64,000 nt of DNA from Archangium sp. (GCA_016792935.1 JAEUJS010000708.1:21001-85000); one strand, 5' to 3'. Shown: positions 31,750-41,094, numbered from the stretch's first letter. A program made the numbers and translations. Notes: generated by a model not told the origin, from the letters alone.

Positions 31750-32211
31750 ATGACCACGTTGACTCGCCGTTCCCTGGTGCACCTCGCGCTCGGCGCGCCG
31801 CTGCTCGCTCACGTCGCCCACGCCGAAGGCGACTCGTTCGTCACCACGCTCCGTGTTTGGTCAGCCGACGCGACGGGCGTTCAACACCTGCGCGACGCTG
31901 CGCGCATCACGCCGGCCTCGGTGTCGGGGTCGCTCGCGCTCGACCTCGATGAAGCGGCCGTGCTGTTCGACGCGCTCGAGAGTGCGACCGCCCTCGACCG
32001 GCTCAACCGCGAGGGCCTTCGCGCCGCTCGCCGGCGCTTCGTGGTGACGCGGCACGAACGCGGCGAGCTGCACGCGGTCGCGGTGGACGAGCGCATGACG
32101 CTCGTGGCGCGCCGCGAGGGAGAGGTCGTGGTGGCTGCCACCAGCGTGGCCGTGCACGGACGCGCACACGAAGCCGTGCTGCGGTGGTTCGCCGCGTCGC
32201 GCGTCGCTTGA
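31750..32211 (+). CDS. Exported hypothetical protein, 153 aa
   Basis: The N-terminus MTTLTRRSLVHLALGAPLLA with cleavage near AHAEG has a twin Arg and reads as a Tat or Sec signal. The mature ~125 residues form an alpha/beta domain (FVTTLRVWSADATGVQHLRD, LALDLDEAAVLFDALESATA, VVVAATSVAVHGRAHEAVLR) of no recognised family. It starts 16 bases after the stop of the actin-related gene on the same strand, so it is probably cotranscribed. Since it is exported and the actin-like protein is not, a direct partnership is unlikely unless the signal call is wrong. Confidence 0.65.
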   Translation: MTTLTRRSLVHLALGAPLLAHVAHAEGDSFVTTLRVWSADATGVQHLRDAARITPASVSGSLALDLDEAAVLFDALESATALDRLNREGLRAARRRFVVTRHERGELHAVAVDERMTLVARREGEVVVAATSVAVHGRAHEAVLRWFAASRVA

Positions 32212-32221
32212 GTTCAGCACG

Positions 32222-34462
32222 TCAGCCGTTCTTCGCTTCGTACGCTTCGAACAGCTCCGTGATTTTCGCGGCGTGCGGAGCGAGCTCGGGAATCTCGTTC
32301 GCTTTGCGCAGCTGCAGCTGCTCGTCGGTCTCGTAGGTCTCGACGACGTGCTTCGCGAAGTGCAGCACCTTCTTCTCGTCGCCGCGTCGCGCCCACAGCC
32401 TCGCGAGGAGAAATGACAGCGCCGCTTGCGTCGAGAACGGCTTGCCGTAGTCCTTCGGGATGCGCGTCAGCAGCTCGTCTTCGAGCGCGGTGTCTGCGAT
32501 TTTCGCGGCGGCATCGAAGCCGAACGGGAGCACGTACGCTGGAGCGGTGTCCTCTTCGTCGAACTTGAGGCGCGGCATCGCGCGGGCCCAGGCGAGGATC
32601 GCTTCGGCATTTCCGGCGTCATCGAGGCGCTTGAGCAGCTGAGACAAATCTCTCCACGGCACGGTGAGCGGCTCGCTGGCAGCGAGAATGGCTTCCAACA
32701 CGCGCAGGTGCTGGCGGCCGGCTTGCCCGAGCAGAAAATCGAACGCCTCTTCCGATTCGTCTTCATTGGCGAGGAGCGCGAACTTTTCTTCGATGAGCTG
32801 CGGCTCGGCCTCGGGTCGCCCCGAGAAGAGCGCGGCGCGAACTTCTTCTTTGCTGATGTCGGCTCCCTCATAGGCCGCGGCGCGGAGCAGCTCGTCGGCC
32901 TGCGCGAGGCGTTGTCCAAGCACCGCGTCGGCGCGAAGGGGGCCGAGCACTGACGTCCAGTTGTCGCGAATCTCGACTCCCGCGCGCAGGGCGTCGTCGA
33001 GCCATTCCATCGAGCGTTGCTCGTTACCGATGGCGTGCGCGGCGAGGCTCATCGCGATGGCAATCTTCGGGTCGTTCTTCGGAGCGACCACGTCGAGCGC
33101 CATGAACGAATCGGCATCACGCGCGGCCGCCGTCGAGTTCGCGAAGAGCTCGAGGAGGATGTGTTTGTCGTGGGCGTCGAGCACCAGATGCGAGAGCGCA
33201 TCGACCCATGCGAGCACGCGCTCGTGCGCTCCGCCTTTCTGCAACTTCTCCATCGCGGTGGCGAGCAGGCGCTGGCCTTCGCGACCCAACTTGAAGGGCT
33301 GCGGAGCACTGACGACCAGCTCTCTGGCGCGCGACTCGCACGACGGCTTCGTCTGCAGGAGCCACGCGACGCGGTCGCCTCGCTCGTTGCTCGGTTGGTA
33401 GTGCTTCAGCCCGAGCGCGTGCAGCTTCTCGCTCATCGCCTTGCGCGTGACGGGCTGCTCACCACCGACGTCTTCGATCCACGAGGCGTTGATGAGCGCA
33501 TCGCCGAAGTCGCGGTCTTCCGCTTCCTTCCACTCTCCGAGCCTCTTCAAGAGCGCGTCGGGCTCGGCGTCGGCGAGCTCCCACAAGAAGTCGATGAGCT
33601 GCAGCCGGTCGGTGCCTCCGCGGCAGTGGGGGATGAGCAGCTCGAGGTAGCTCAGCTTCACGCTCGTGGAGAGCTCGGCGCCGCGAACCAGCGCGTGCAG
33701 TTCATCGAACTCGTCGGTGGGACCGGGGAGCTCGAGCGCGTGCTTCTTGATGCTCGCTTCGAGCGACGCGCGCTTCGCGGCGGCCGGCTTCTTCGGCTTC
33801 GGCACCTCGAGGTCGCCCATGAAGAGACGCAGCAACCGCTCGTGCAATGCCGAGCCGACGACCTTGGGCAACGCGACGTCGAAGAGCTTTCCGAAGCCGT
33901 CTCCGTCGGAGCTCAGGTGATCAGCGTCGAGCTTGCTCAGCAGGTTCGCGATGGCCTCGGGGTACAGCTTGGCGAGCGTGCCGTCGATGAGCCGGTCGAA
34001 CACCGTGCCTTCGTGCGCGCGGTGGCCGCTGTCGTAGGTCTTCATCGCGGCGAGGAGCGCGTCGACGAGCTTCAAGTGCGCGTCGAGGTCTTCGCGCCGC
34101 GTGATTTCCTCAGCCGCAGTGAGCGCGGCGGCCCACGAGTGCCCGACGTGGGGGAAGGTCTTCTCGAACACGGTGAGGAGTGACTTTGCCGGCAACGTCG
34201 TGCCCACGCGCGCGAGGGCGGAGTCGAGCGCAGGCCAGGCCCAGAGCGGCTCGTTCTTCACCTTCTTCGGAGCGGGCAGGGTCTTGATGGCCGCGATGCC
34301 TTCCGCGACCTTCGCGACGTCGGCGCTCGCGAGGAGCGCGTCGGGCGTCGATGACTTCTTCTTCGCCCGCGGCACCGGTTTGGATTTCGGCCTGGCCTTC
34401 GCCTTCGTGGGCTTCGCCTTGGACGGCTTCTTCGCTCTCTTGGGCGTCTTCTTCGTGGCCAT
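32222..34462 (-). CDS. Helical-repeat protein with histone-H1-like N-terminal tail
   Basis: This is a 746-residue protein. Residues 1-45 are Lys/Ala/Pro-rich (MATKKTPKRAKKPSKAKPTK, ARPKSKPVPRAKKKS), like the DNA-binding tails of histone H1-type bacterial proteins. The remaining ~690 residues are alpha-helical with a TPR/HEAT-like rhythm (LHERLLRLFMGDLEVPKPKK, SLEASIKKHALELPGPTDEF, ERVLAWVDALSHLVLDAHDK). There is no enzyme motif. The ATG at 34462 has GGAGA nine bases upstream; another ATG lies at 34471. It is convergent with the gene at 31750 (9-base gap) and divergent from the transhydrogenase operon. It may bind DNA or RNA through the tail. Confidence 0.68.
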   Translation of the reverse strand: MATKKTPKRAKKPSKAKPTKAKARPKSKPVPRAKKKSSTPDALLASADVAKVAEGIAAIKTLPAPKKVKNEPLWAWPALDSALARVGTTLPAKSLLTVFEKTFPHVGHSWAAALTAAEEITRREDLDAHLKLVDALLAAMKTYDSGHRAHEGTVFDRLIDGTLAKLYPEAIANLLSKLDADHLSSDGDGFGKLFDVALPKVVGSALHERLLRLFMGDLEVPKPKKPAAAKRASLEASIKKHALELPGPTDEFDELHALVRGAELSTSVKLSYLELLIPHCRGGTDRLQLIDFLWELADAEPDALLKRLGEWKEAEDRDFGDALINASWIEDVGGEQPVTRKAMSEKLHALGLKHYQPSNERGDRVAWLLQTKPSCESRARELVVSAPQPFKLGREGQRLLATAMEKLQKGGAHERVLAWVDALSHLVLDAHDKHILLELFANSTAAARDADSFMALDVVAPKNDPKIAIAMSLAAHAIGNEQRSMEWLDDALRAGVEIRDNWTSVLGPLRADAVLGQRLAQADELLRAAAYEGADISKEEVRAALFSGRPEAEPQLIEEKFALLANEDESEEAFDFLLGQAGRQHLRVLEAILAASEPLTVPWRDLSQLLKRLDDAGNAEAILAWARAMPRLKFDEEDTAPAYVLPFGFDAAAKIADTALEDELLTRIPKDYGKPFSTQAALSFLLARLWARRGDEKKVLHFAKHVVETYETDEQLQLRKANEIPELAPHAAKITELFEAYEAKNG

Positions 34463-34568
34463 CGCGCGCATTCTCCAGCGTTGAACGAGCGGGCGTGGAG
34501 CGAAATCAGCCAGGGCTCGTGGCCGCTTGGCGGCGTCGCGGGTCTTGGCTGCAGGAGGGTGGTTCGCG

Positions 34569-35678
34569 ATGGCCGACGTCGTCACGGTGTTCGTTCCCCG
34601 CGAGCGAACCGAAGGGGAACGTCGTGTCGCGCAAGTGCCCGACACCGTCGCCCGTCTCGTCAAGGCTGGCCTGCAGGTGCAGGTCGAGTCCGGCGCAGGC
34701 GTTGCGTCGGGCTATGCCGACGCTGACTTCGAGAAGGCGGGCGCGAAGGTGGTGCGCGACCGCGACGAAGCGCTGCGCACCGCCGCGGTGGTGCTCAAGG
34801 TGCAGCCGCCCGACGACGGCGAGCGCGCGCTCCTCCGCGCCGGCGCGCTGGTGGTCTCGTTTCTTCCTGCGGTGCTCCGACCGTCGTTCGCCGAAGCGAA
34901 GGTCGATGCGCTGGCGATGGAACGCGTGCCCCGCACCACGCGTGGCCAGGCGGCCGACGCGCTGAGCTCGCAAGCGACGGTCGCCGGCTACAAGGCGGTG
35001 TTGATGGGCGCAGACCGCCTGCCGCGGCTGCTCCCGATGATGACCACCGCCGCGGGCACGCTCACCCCGGGGCGCGTGCTGGTGCTCGGCGCGGGCGTCG
35101 CGGGGCTGCAGGCCGTGGCCACCGCGCACCGCCTCGGCGCCGTGGTGACCGCCTTCGACGTGCGCGCCGCGGCGAAGGAACAGGTGCTCTCGCTGGGCGC
35201 GAAGTTCCTCGAGGTCGAGGGCGTGGCGAGCGCCGAAGGGCAGGGCGGCTACGCGAAGGAAGTGGCCAGCGACGAGCAGGCGCGCATCTTGTCGACGCTG
35301 GGCAAGGCGGTGCCACAAGCAGACCTGGTGGTCTCGACCGCGGCGATTCCTGGCAAGGCCGCACCGCGGCTCATCACCTCCGCGATGGTGGCGCAGATGC
35401 GCAACGGCTCGGTCATCGTCGACCTCGCGGCCGAGAGCGGCGGCAACTGCGAGCTCACGCGCGTGGGCGAGACGGTGCTGACCGACAACGGCGTGACCGT
35501 GCTCGGCCCTCGACAGCTGGCCAGCCACATGCCGTTTCACGGAAGCGCGATGTACGCGCGCAACGTCGCCACGCTGCTGCAGTGGTGCGTGAAGGACGGC
35601 CAGCTCGAGCTCAACCTCGCCGACGACGTCATCGCGGCGATGCTCGTCACCCATCAAGGCGCGGTGCGCCACGCCTGA
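34569..35678 (+). CDS. pntAA: NAD(P) transhydrogenase subunit alpha part 1 (NAD-binding)
   Basis: This is a 369-residue soluble subunit carrying the two lobes of domain I. Visible motifs are the N-terminal FVPRERTEGERRVAQVPDTV, the Rossmann fingerprint VLVLGAGVAGLQAVATAHRL, the adjacent VVTAFDVRAAAKEQVLSLGA, and the C-terminal HMPFHGSAMYARNVATLL found in PntA/AlaDH-type proteins. It passes hydride between NADH and NADP+ with proton movement through the membrane subunits. The start has AGGAGGG upstream. The membrane part of alpha is a separate gene downstream, the three-subunit arrangement known from Rhodospirillum and many other bacteria. Confidence 0.93.
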   Translation: MADVVTVFVPRERTEGERRVAQVPDTVARLVKAGLQVQVESGAGVASGYADADFEKAGAKVVRDRDEALRTAAVVLKVQPPDDGERALLRAGALVVSFLPAVLRPSFAEAKVDALAMERVPRTTRGQAADALSSQATVAGYKAVLMGADRLPRLLPMMTTAAGTLTPGRVLVLGAGVAGLQAVATAHRLGAVVTAFDVRAAAKEQVLSLGAKFLEVEGVASAEGQGGYAKEVASDEQARILSTLGKAVPQADLVVSTAAIPGKAAPRLITSAMVAQMRNGSVIVDLAAESGGNCELTRVGETVLTDNGVTVLGPRQLASHMPFHGSAMYARNVATLLQWCVKDGQLELNLADDVIAAMLVTHQGAVRHA

Positions 35679-35718
35679 GCGGCGAGCGCCGGGGCCCACA
35701 CTCTTCCAGAGAGGAACC

Positions 35719-36015
35719 ATGGACTTTGCGTTTGCGGAGCTCACCATCTTCGTGCTCGCCGGCTTCGTCGGCTTCCAGGTCATCACCCGGGTGCCGCCGT
35801 TGCTCCACACGCCGCTGATGTCGGCGACCAACATGATCAGCGCCATCTCGCTGGTCGGCTCCATCGTCGTCGCGGGCGGCAACCACGACACCCTCAGCAC
35901 CGTGCTCGGCACCATCGCGGTGACGTGCGCCACCATCAACCTCGTCGGCGGCTACATCATCACCGACCGCATGCTGAAGATGTTCGACGGCGGCGCGAAG
36001 GGTGGCCATCGATGA
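35719..36015 (+). CDS. pntAB: NAD(P) transhydrogenase subunit alpha part 2 (membrane)
   Basis: This is a 98-residue membrane protein with three to four helices (LTIFVLAGFVGFQVITRVPP, LMSATNMISAISLVGSIVVA, LGTIAVTCATINLVGGYIIT) and the conserved VPPLLHTPLMSATNMISAIS block that lines the proton path. A ribosome-binding site, GAGAGGAACC, precedes the ATG. Its stop overlaps the pntB ATG (ATGA), so the membrane subunits are made together. Confidence 0.93.
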   Translation: MDFAFAELTIFVLAGFVGFQVITRVPPLLHTPLMSATNMISAISLVGSIVVAGGNHDTLSTVLGTIAVTCATINLVGGYIITDRMLKMFDGGAKGGHR

Positions 36016-37430
36016 GCGACCCGGCCACCGCAGTCGACCCCATTCGCACCGCCTTCATTTCCACCGCCTACCTCGGCGCGGCGGTGAGCTTCATTCTCGG
36101 GCTGCGCGGCATGACGCGACCCGAGACCGCGCGCCGCGGCATGCAGTTCGCGCTGGGCGGGATGATCGCCGCCCTCGCTGGCACGCTCGTCAACCACGAG
36201 GTGGTCGCCTATCAGTGGGTGCTGCTCGGCCTGGTGCTCGGCTCGGTCATCGGCTGGCCGCTGGGCATGAAGGTGGCGATGACGCAGATGCCGCAGCGCA
36301 TCGCCATCTCACACATGTTCGGCGCGCTCGCGGCGTCGCTGGTGGGCATCGCCGAGTACTGGAAGCACCACCTCGACGGCGTCGCGCTCGAGCGCCCGCA
36401 GATGGCCGCGCTCGGCTTCGAGGTGCTCTTCGGCGCGCTCACCGTGTCGGGCAGCTTCATGGCGTTCGCCAAGCTGCACGAGCTTCTCCCCGGGCGCGGC
36501 ATCACGTTTCCGTTCCAGAACGCCGTCAACCTCACGGTGTTCGCCGGCACCATCGGGCTGCTCGTGTACCTGGTGGTCGACCCCACCGCGACGTGGGCCT
36601 TCGTGGCGATGACGGTGCTGGCCTTCATCTCGGGCTTCTCGATGGTCTTGCCCATCGGCGGCGCCGACATGCCCGTCGTGGTGTCGCTGCTCAACAGCTA
36701 CGCCGGCCTCGCGGCCTCGGCGACCGGCTTCGCGCTCGGCAACACGGTGCTCATCATCGCCGGCGCGCTCGACGGCGCGTCGGGCTTCCTGCTCTCGGTG
36801 CTGATGTCGAAGGCCATGAACCGCTCGTTCTCGAACGTCCTCTTCGGCGCGTTCGGGAGCGCTCCCAGGGCGAGCGCGGCGCAGCTCGGCGCGGGCGGCG
36901 AAATGAAGGAAATCTCGCTCGAAGACGCTGCGACCGCGCTGCGGTACGCGAAGAACGTGGTGGTGGTGCCGGGCTACGGGCTGGCGGTGGCGCAGGCGCA
37001 GAAGGCCGTCGGCGAGCTCGCGGAGCTGCTCGAGGGGCACGGCAACGAGGTGCGCTACGCGATTCACCCGGTCGCGGGTCGCATGCCGGGCCACATGAAC
37101 GTGCTCCTCGCTGAGGCGAACATCTCTCACGAGAAGATGGTCGAGATGGAAGAGATCAACGATTCCTTCGAGTCGGTCGACGTCGTGGTCGTCATCGGCG
37201 CGAACGACGTGGTCAACCCCGCGGCCAAGCGCGACCCGGGCAGCCCCATCTACGGCATGCCCGTGCTCAACGTCGATCAAGCGCGGCGCGTGCTGGTGCT
37301 CAAGCGCGGCAAGGGCACCGGCTTCGCGGGCATCGAGAACGCCCTGTTCGTCGAAGAGCGCACCTCGCTGCTGTTCGGCGACGCGAAGTCGACGCTCACG
37401 CGCCTGGTCTCGGAGCTGAAGGCGATGTGA
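36012..37430 (+). CDS. pntB: NAD(P) transhydrogenase subunit beta
   Basis: This is a 472-residue protein. The N-terminal ~280 residues form about nine membrane helices (AYLGAAVSFILGLRGMTRPE, MQFALGGMIAALAGTLVNHE, LINSYAGLAASATGFALGN-like block before helix 8). The C-terminal domain III binds NADP(H): VVVVPGYGLAVAQAQKAVGE, RYAIHPVAGRMPGHMNVLLA, VVVVIGANDVVNPAAKRDPG and KRGKGTGFAGIENALFV. All diagnostic motifs are present and intact. It completes the energy-linked transhydrogenase that makes NADPH at the expense of the proton gradient. glgA follows after about 70 bases and may have its own promoter. Confidence 0.94.
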   Translation: MSDPATAVDPIRTAFISTAYLGAAVSFILGLRGMTRPETARRGMQFALGGMIAALAGTLVNHEVVAYQWVLLGLVLGSVIGWPLGMKVAMTQMPQRIAISHMFGALAASLVGIAEYWKHHLDGVALERPQMAALGFEVLFGALTVSGSFMAFAKLHELLPGRGITFPFQNAVNLTVFAGTIGLLVYLVVDPTATWAFVAMTVLAFISGFSMVLPIGGADMPVVVSLLNSYAGLAASATGFALGNTVLIIAGALDGASGFLLSVLMSKAMNRSFSNVLFGAFGSAPRASAAQLGAGGEMKEISLEDAATALRYAKNVVVVPGYGLAVAQAQKAVGELAELLEGHGNEVRYAIHPVAGRMPGHMNVLLAEANISHEKMVEMEEINDSFESVDVVVVIGANDVVNPAAKRDPGSPIYGMPVLNVDQARRVLVLKRGKGTGFAGIENALFVEERTSLLFGDAKSTLTRLVSELKAM

Positions 37431-37499
37431 CGCACTGCCGCAACGGCTCGCACGAATCCTCACCGTTGAACGAGAGCAGGTTGGTACCGTTCGCGCTCC

Positions 37500-38948
37500 A
37501 TGAACGTGTTGTTCCTGAGCTCCGAGGTCGCTCCGTTCGCCAAGACGGGGGGCTTGGGAGACGTCGCCGCCGCGCTCCCCCGCGCGTTGCACCGCCGCGG
37601 TCACGACGTGCGCGTGTTCATGCCGTTCTATTCGCGCATCGAGCAGAACAAGTACCGCTTCCGCTCCATCGATTCGCTGCGCGGCATGCGCGTCATCTTC
37701 GGAACGCGCTCGTTCGAGGTGAGCATCTTCGCCGCGCAGCTGCCGCACTCGATGATGGAGGTCTTCTTCGTTCACTGCCCGCAGCTCTACTCGCGCCACG
37801 CCATCTATGCGCACGACGGTGACGAACACCTGCGCTTCCTGGTGCTCTGCTACGCCGCGCTCGAGGCCGCGCAGCGCATGCGGTTCGCTCCTGACGTCGT
37901 GCACTGCAACGACTGGCAGACGGCCATGGTGCCGCTGCTCTTGAAGACCCGCTTCGCGTGGGACGGAGCCATCTTTGGGCGCGCACGCTCGGTGCTCACG
38001 ATTCACAACCTGAACTACCAGGGCGCGTTTCCGACGCGCGTGTTGCCCGAGACGGGGCTGCTCCGCGACTCGCACCTGCTTCATCAGGACCAGCTGAAGG
38101 AAGGGCGCATCAACTTCCTGCTGCACGGAATTCTGTACGCCAACGCGGTGACGACGGTGAGCCCGACGTACGCGAAGGAGATTCGCACTCCGGAGTTCGG
38201 CGCCAACATGGACGGGTTCCTCCGCGCGCGAGAGTCGTCGGTCTTCGGAATTCTCAACGGCGTCGACTACGACGAGTGGAGCCCGCAGGCCGACAAACAC
38301 ATTCCGCAGCGCTACGGCCCCGACTGGCTCGAGGGGAAAGAGCTGTGCAAGGGCGAGCTGCTCTCTCGTGCGCGGTTGCCGTCGCTCCCCGGCGTTCCGC
38401 TCCTGGGAATCGTGTCGCGGCTGGCGAGCCAGAAGGGCTTCGAGCTGTTGCCCGACGCGCTCGGCCTCGCGCTGCGTGAAGGAAAGTTCCAGCTCGTGGT
38501 GCAGGGCAGTGGAGAGAAGCGCTTCGAGCGCATGTTCCACGACCTGCGGCGGCGTTTTCCCCGGCAGGTGCGGTTCCAGACCCAATTCGACAACGCGCTC
38601 GCGCACTGGATTCAGGCGGGCAGCGACTTCTTCCTCATGCCCAGCAAGTACGAGCCGTGCGGGCTGACGCAGCTGTACGCGCTCAAGTACGGCACCGTGC
38701 CCATCGTGCGGAAGACGGGCGGGCTCGCCGACACCGTGCAGCTGTGGTCGCCGCGCACCGGCACGGGCACGGGCATCGTGTTCGACGACTTCAACGCGCA
38801 GGCGGTGCACTGGGCGCTCGAAGCCGCGTTCAACATCTACCGCGACCGCCCCGAATACCGGCAGCTCCAGCGCAACGGCATGCTGCAGGACTTCTCGTGG
38901 GACCGCTCGGTGAAGTCGTATGAGGCGTTGTACGCCAGGCTGCGTTGA
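37500..38948 (+). CDS. glgA: Glycogen synthase (GT5)
   Basis: This is a 482-residue glycosyltransferase family 5 enzyme. The N-terminal ADP-glucose site is VAPFAKTGGLGDVAAALPRA (KTGGL). The middle has DVVHCNDWQTAMVPLLLK and HNLNYQGAFP. The C-terminal donor lobe has SRLASQKGFELLPDAL and the catalytic block MPSKYEPCGLTQLYALKYGT followed by RKTGGLADTV. It elongates alpha-1,4-glucan from ADP-glucose. Length and all signature motifs fit GlgA. No other glycogen gene lies next to it; the next gene (DUF4344) follows after 13 bases and is probably cotranscribed. Confidence 0.95.
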   Translation: MNVLFLSSEVAPFAKTGGLGDVAAALPRALHRRGHDVRVFMPFYSRIEQNKYRFRSIDSLRGMRVIFGTRSFEVSIFAAQLPHSMMEVFFVHCPQLYSRHAIYAHDGDEHLRFLVLCYAALEAAQRMRFAPDVVHCNDWQTAMVPLLLKTRFAWDGAIFGRARSVLTIHNLNYQGAFPTRVLPETGLLRDSHLLHQDQLKEGRINFLLHGILYANAVTTVSPTYAKEIRTPEFGANMDGFLRARESSVFGILNGVDYDEWSPQADKHIPQRYGPDWLEGKELCKGELLSRARLPSLPGVPLLGIVSRLASQKGFELLPDALGLALREGKFQLVVQGSGEKRFERMFHDLRRRFPRQVRFQTQFDNALAHWIQAGSDFFLMPSKYEPCGLTQLYALKYGTVPIVRKTGGLADTVQLWSPRTGTGTGIVFDDFNAQAVHWALEAAFNIYRDRPEYRQLQRNGMLQDFSWDRSVKSYEALYARLR

Positions 38949-38961
38949 GGAGAGGTCCGTG

Positions 38962-39834
38962 ATGCGTGTCGTGTTCGCCGTGCTCGTCGTTTCTTCGTTC
39001 GCGTTCGCGCAGCAAAAGCCCGTGGTGCTCACGCCGCCTGATCAGCTCGAGAAGCTGGCGAAGAAGAACGCCGCGCCCGTCGTCCTCAAGTCACCCGAGG
39101 AGCTCGGCTTCACCTCGAAGAAAGAGAACAAGGCGTTCTTCTGGTACTCGCTCCCGGTCAACAAGAAGGCCGAGTACTTCGACGCGTGGCAGTTGGTGGT
39201 CGACGAGAAGCTGCTCGACACCGCGGTCGAGACCGTCAACTCGTTGGTCGTGCTGAAGCGGCCGATGCTCGTGTACTTCACCGAGTGCGGCACGCCGAAC
39301 GCGTTCTTCAGCCGCGACACCGGCAACATCACGTTCTGCTCCGAGCTGGTGGCGCTGCTGTCGAAGACGATGAATGGGCTGGGGCTCGCTCCCGAGCTCG
39401 CGAAGGAACGCGTGCGCGGTGCGCTGTACTTCATCTTCCTGCACGAGCTCGGGCACGCGCTGATTCACGAGCTGCAGTTGCCGAGCACGGGTCGCGAAGA
39501 AGACGCGGTCGATCAATTCGCCACGCTGATGTTGCTCGAAGGCGGCGCGCAGGGCGGAGAAGCGGCGTTCAGTGGAGCGCTCTTCTTCCTCGCGCTCGGC
39601 GAAGCGAAGAAGGGCCAGGCCATTGCGTGGTGGGACGAACATTCCATCGAGCAGCAGCGCTTCTTCAACATCGCGTGCTGGTTGTTCGGTGCGCATCCGT
39701 TCGAGCGACTGACCCTGGTCGCGAAGGGCGTGCTGCCGCCCAAGCGCGCCGAGCGATGCGGTGACGAGTACGCGTCGATGCGCAAGGCGTGGAAGGCCAT
39801 CGCCGACACGAAGCTGAAGCGGCCGCTGAAGTAG
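38962..39834 (+). CDS. DUF4344 putative metallopeptidase, exported
   Basis: This is a 290-residue protein. The signal peptide is MRVVFAVLVVSSFAFAQ. The zinc-binding motif HELGHALIHEL (HExxH, about residue 164) is followed by LPSTGREEDAVDQFATLMLL, in which the Glu/Asp residues supply the third ligand as in DUF4344 proteins. Cysteines (TECGTPNAFF, ITFCSELV, NIACWL) may form disulfides in the envelope. The start at 38962 has GGAGAGG upstream; an earlier in-frame start would overlap glgA. Peptidase activity is inferred from the motif only. Confidence 0.85.
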   Translation: MRVVFAVLVVSSFAFAQQKPVVLTPPDQLEKLAKKNAAPVVLKSPEELGFTSKKENKAFFWYSLPVNKKAEYFDAWQLVVDEKLLDTAVETVNSLVVLKRPMLVYFTECGTPNAFFSRDTGNITFCSELVALLSKTMNGLGLAPELAKERVRGALYFIFLHELGHALIHELQLPSTGREEDAVDQFATLMLLEGGAQGGEAAFSGALFFLALGEAKKGQAIAWWDEHSIEQQRFFNIACWLFGAHPFERLTLVAKGVLPPKRAERCGDEYASMRKAWKAIADTKLKRPLK

Positions 39835-39870
39835 TCAGCTTTTCGCGCACGGCGGGGTACCTTTCGCCGC

Positions 39871-41094
39871 ATGCACGTCGTCTTCATCGAGCCTCGTTTT
39901 CCGGCGAATCAGCGGTTCTTCGTTCGAGCGCTCAAGGAAGTCGGAGCGACCGTCACCGCCATCGGCGAAGGCAGCAAAGAATCGCTCCCTGGTGACTTGA
40001 AGCAGTGCCTCTCGCACTACGAGCAAGTCGACTCGGTGGTGAACGAGGGCGCCGTGCTGCGCGCGGCGAAGTTCATCAACTCGCGGGCCCGCATCGATCG
40101 CATCGAAGCCGTCGTCGAAGCGCACATCATGTCGACCGCCAAGGTGCGCGAGGCGATGGGCATCGAGGGCACGTCGGTGAAGACGTCGTTCCTCTGCCGC
40201 GACAAGCCGTCGATGAAGGAAGCGCTGCGCAATGCGGGAATTCCGTGCGCGCAGTCGAGCGCGGTGTCGTCGGTGGAAGAGGCCATCGCGTTCGCGAAGC
40301 AGGTCGGCTTCCCGCTCATCTTGAAGCCGCGCGACGGCGCTGGAGCGTCAGGCACCGCGCGTGTGAACTCCGTCGCCGACATTCAGCGCGCAGCGGGAGA
40401 GCTCGGGCTCGACCGCGGTCGCTCGGTCGCCATCGAGGAGTTCATCGAGGGCCACGAAGGTTTCTACGACACGCTGACCATCGGTGGTCGCATCGTTCAC
40501 GACTTCGCGACGCACTATTACCCCAACGTGTTGGAGGCGATGCGCACCCGGTGGATCAGCCCGCAGTTCGTCACCACCAATCGCATCGACTCCGCGCCTG
40601 GCTATCAGGAACTGAAGGTGCTCGGCGCGAAGGTGGTGCGCGCGCTCGACATCGGAACGTCGGCGACGCACATGGAATGGTTCTCGGGGCCGAAGGGGCT
40701 CAAGTTCTCCGAGATTGGGTGTCGGCCTCCCGGCGTGCGCGCGTGGGATTTGTACAACGTGGCGAACGACGTCGACCTGTACCGGGAATGGGCCATGGCG
40801 GTGGTGCACGGTCGGCCGGGTTCGCGGCTCTCGCGGCGGTTCTCGACGGGAATCATCGCGCTGCGTCCCACGCAAGACGGGCGCATCGCGGGGTACATCG
40901 GTCTCGACAAGGTCGAGCGCGCGTTCGGTCAGTGGATGATCGACGCCCACATTCCGCCGGAAGGGTCGCCCACGCAGCCGGTGTCTGCGGGGTACATGGC
41001 CAACGCGTGGTTGCGCTTCAAGCACCCTGACTACGACCAGCTGCGGCAGATGCTCAACACCGTCGGAGAGACGGTCAAAGTCATCGCGCGGTAG
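39871..41094 (+). CDS. ATP-grasp domain enzyme
   Basis: This is a 407-residue enzyme. An N-terminal Rossmann-like region (MHVVFIEPRFPANQRFFVRA) is followed by ATP-grasp elements: KVREAMGIEGTSVKTSFLCR, GFPLILKPRDGAGASGTARV (ATP-binding lysine and glycine-rich loop), AIEEFIEGHEGFYDTLTIGG and the Mg-binding KFSEIGCRPPGVR. ATP-grasp enzymes join a carboxylate to an amine, thiol or other nucleophile through an acyl phosphate. The substrate is unknown. The strong spacing from neighbours (36 and 30 bases) does not exclude an operon with the small exported protein that follows. Confidence 0.85.
   Translation: MHVVFIEPRFPANQRFFVRALKEVGATVTAIGEGSKESLPGDLKQCLSHYEQVDSVVNEGAVLRAAKFINSRARIDRIEAVVEAHIMSTAKVREAMGIEGTSVKTSFLCRDKPSMKEALRNAGIPCAQSSAVSSVEEAIAFAKQVGFPLILKPRDGAGASGTARVNSVADIQRAAGELGLDRGRSVAIEEFIEGHEGFYDTLTIGGRIVHDFATHYYPNVLEAMRTRWISPQFVTTNRIDSAPGYQELKVLGAKVVRALDIGTSATHMEWFSGPKGLKFSEIGCRPPGVRAWDLYNVANDVDLYREWAMAVVHGRPGSRLSRRFSTGIIALRPTQDGRIAGYIGLDKVERAFGQWMIDAHIPPEGSPTQPVSAGYMANAWLRFKHPDYDQLRQMLNTVGETVKVIAR

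Noticed and set aside
36309..39032. Very long open frame on the minus strand opposite pntB and glgA
   Set aside because: It is an antisense shadow of two unmistakable genes. Its translation is Arg/His/Glu-rich with no motifs, as expected from G/C-biased third positions read backwards.
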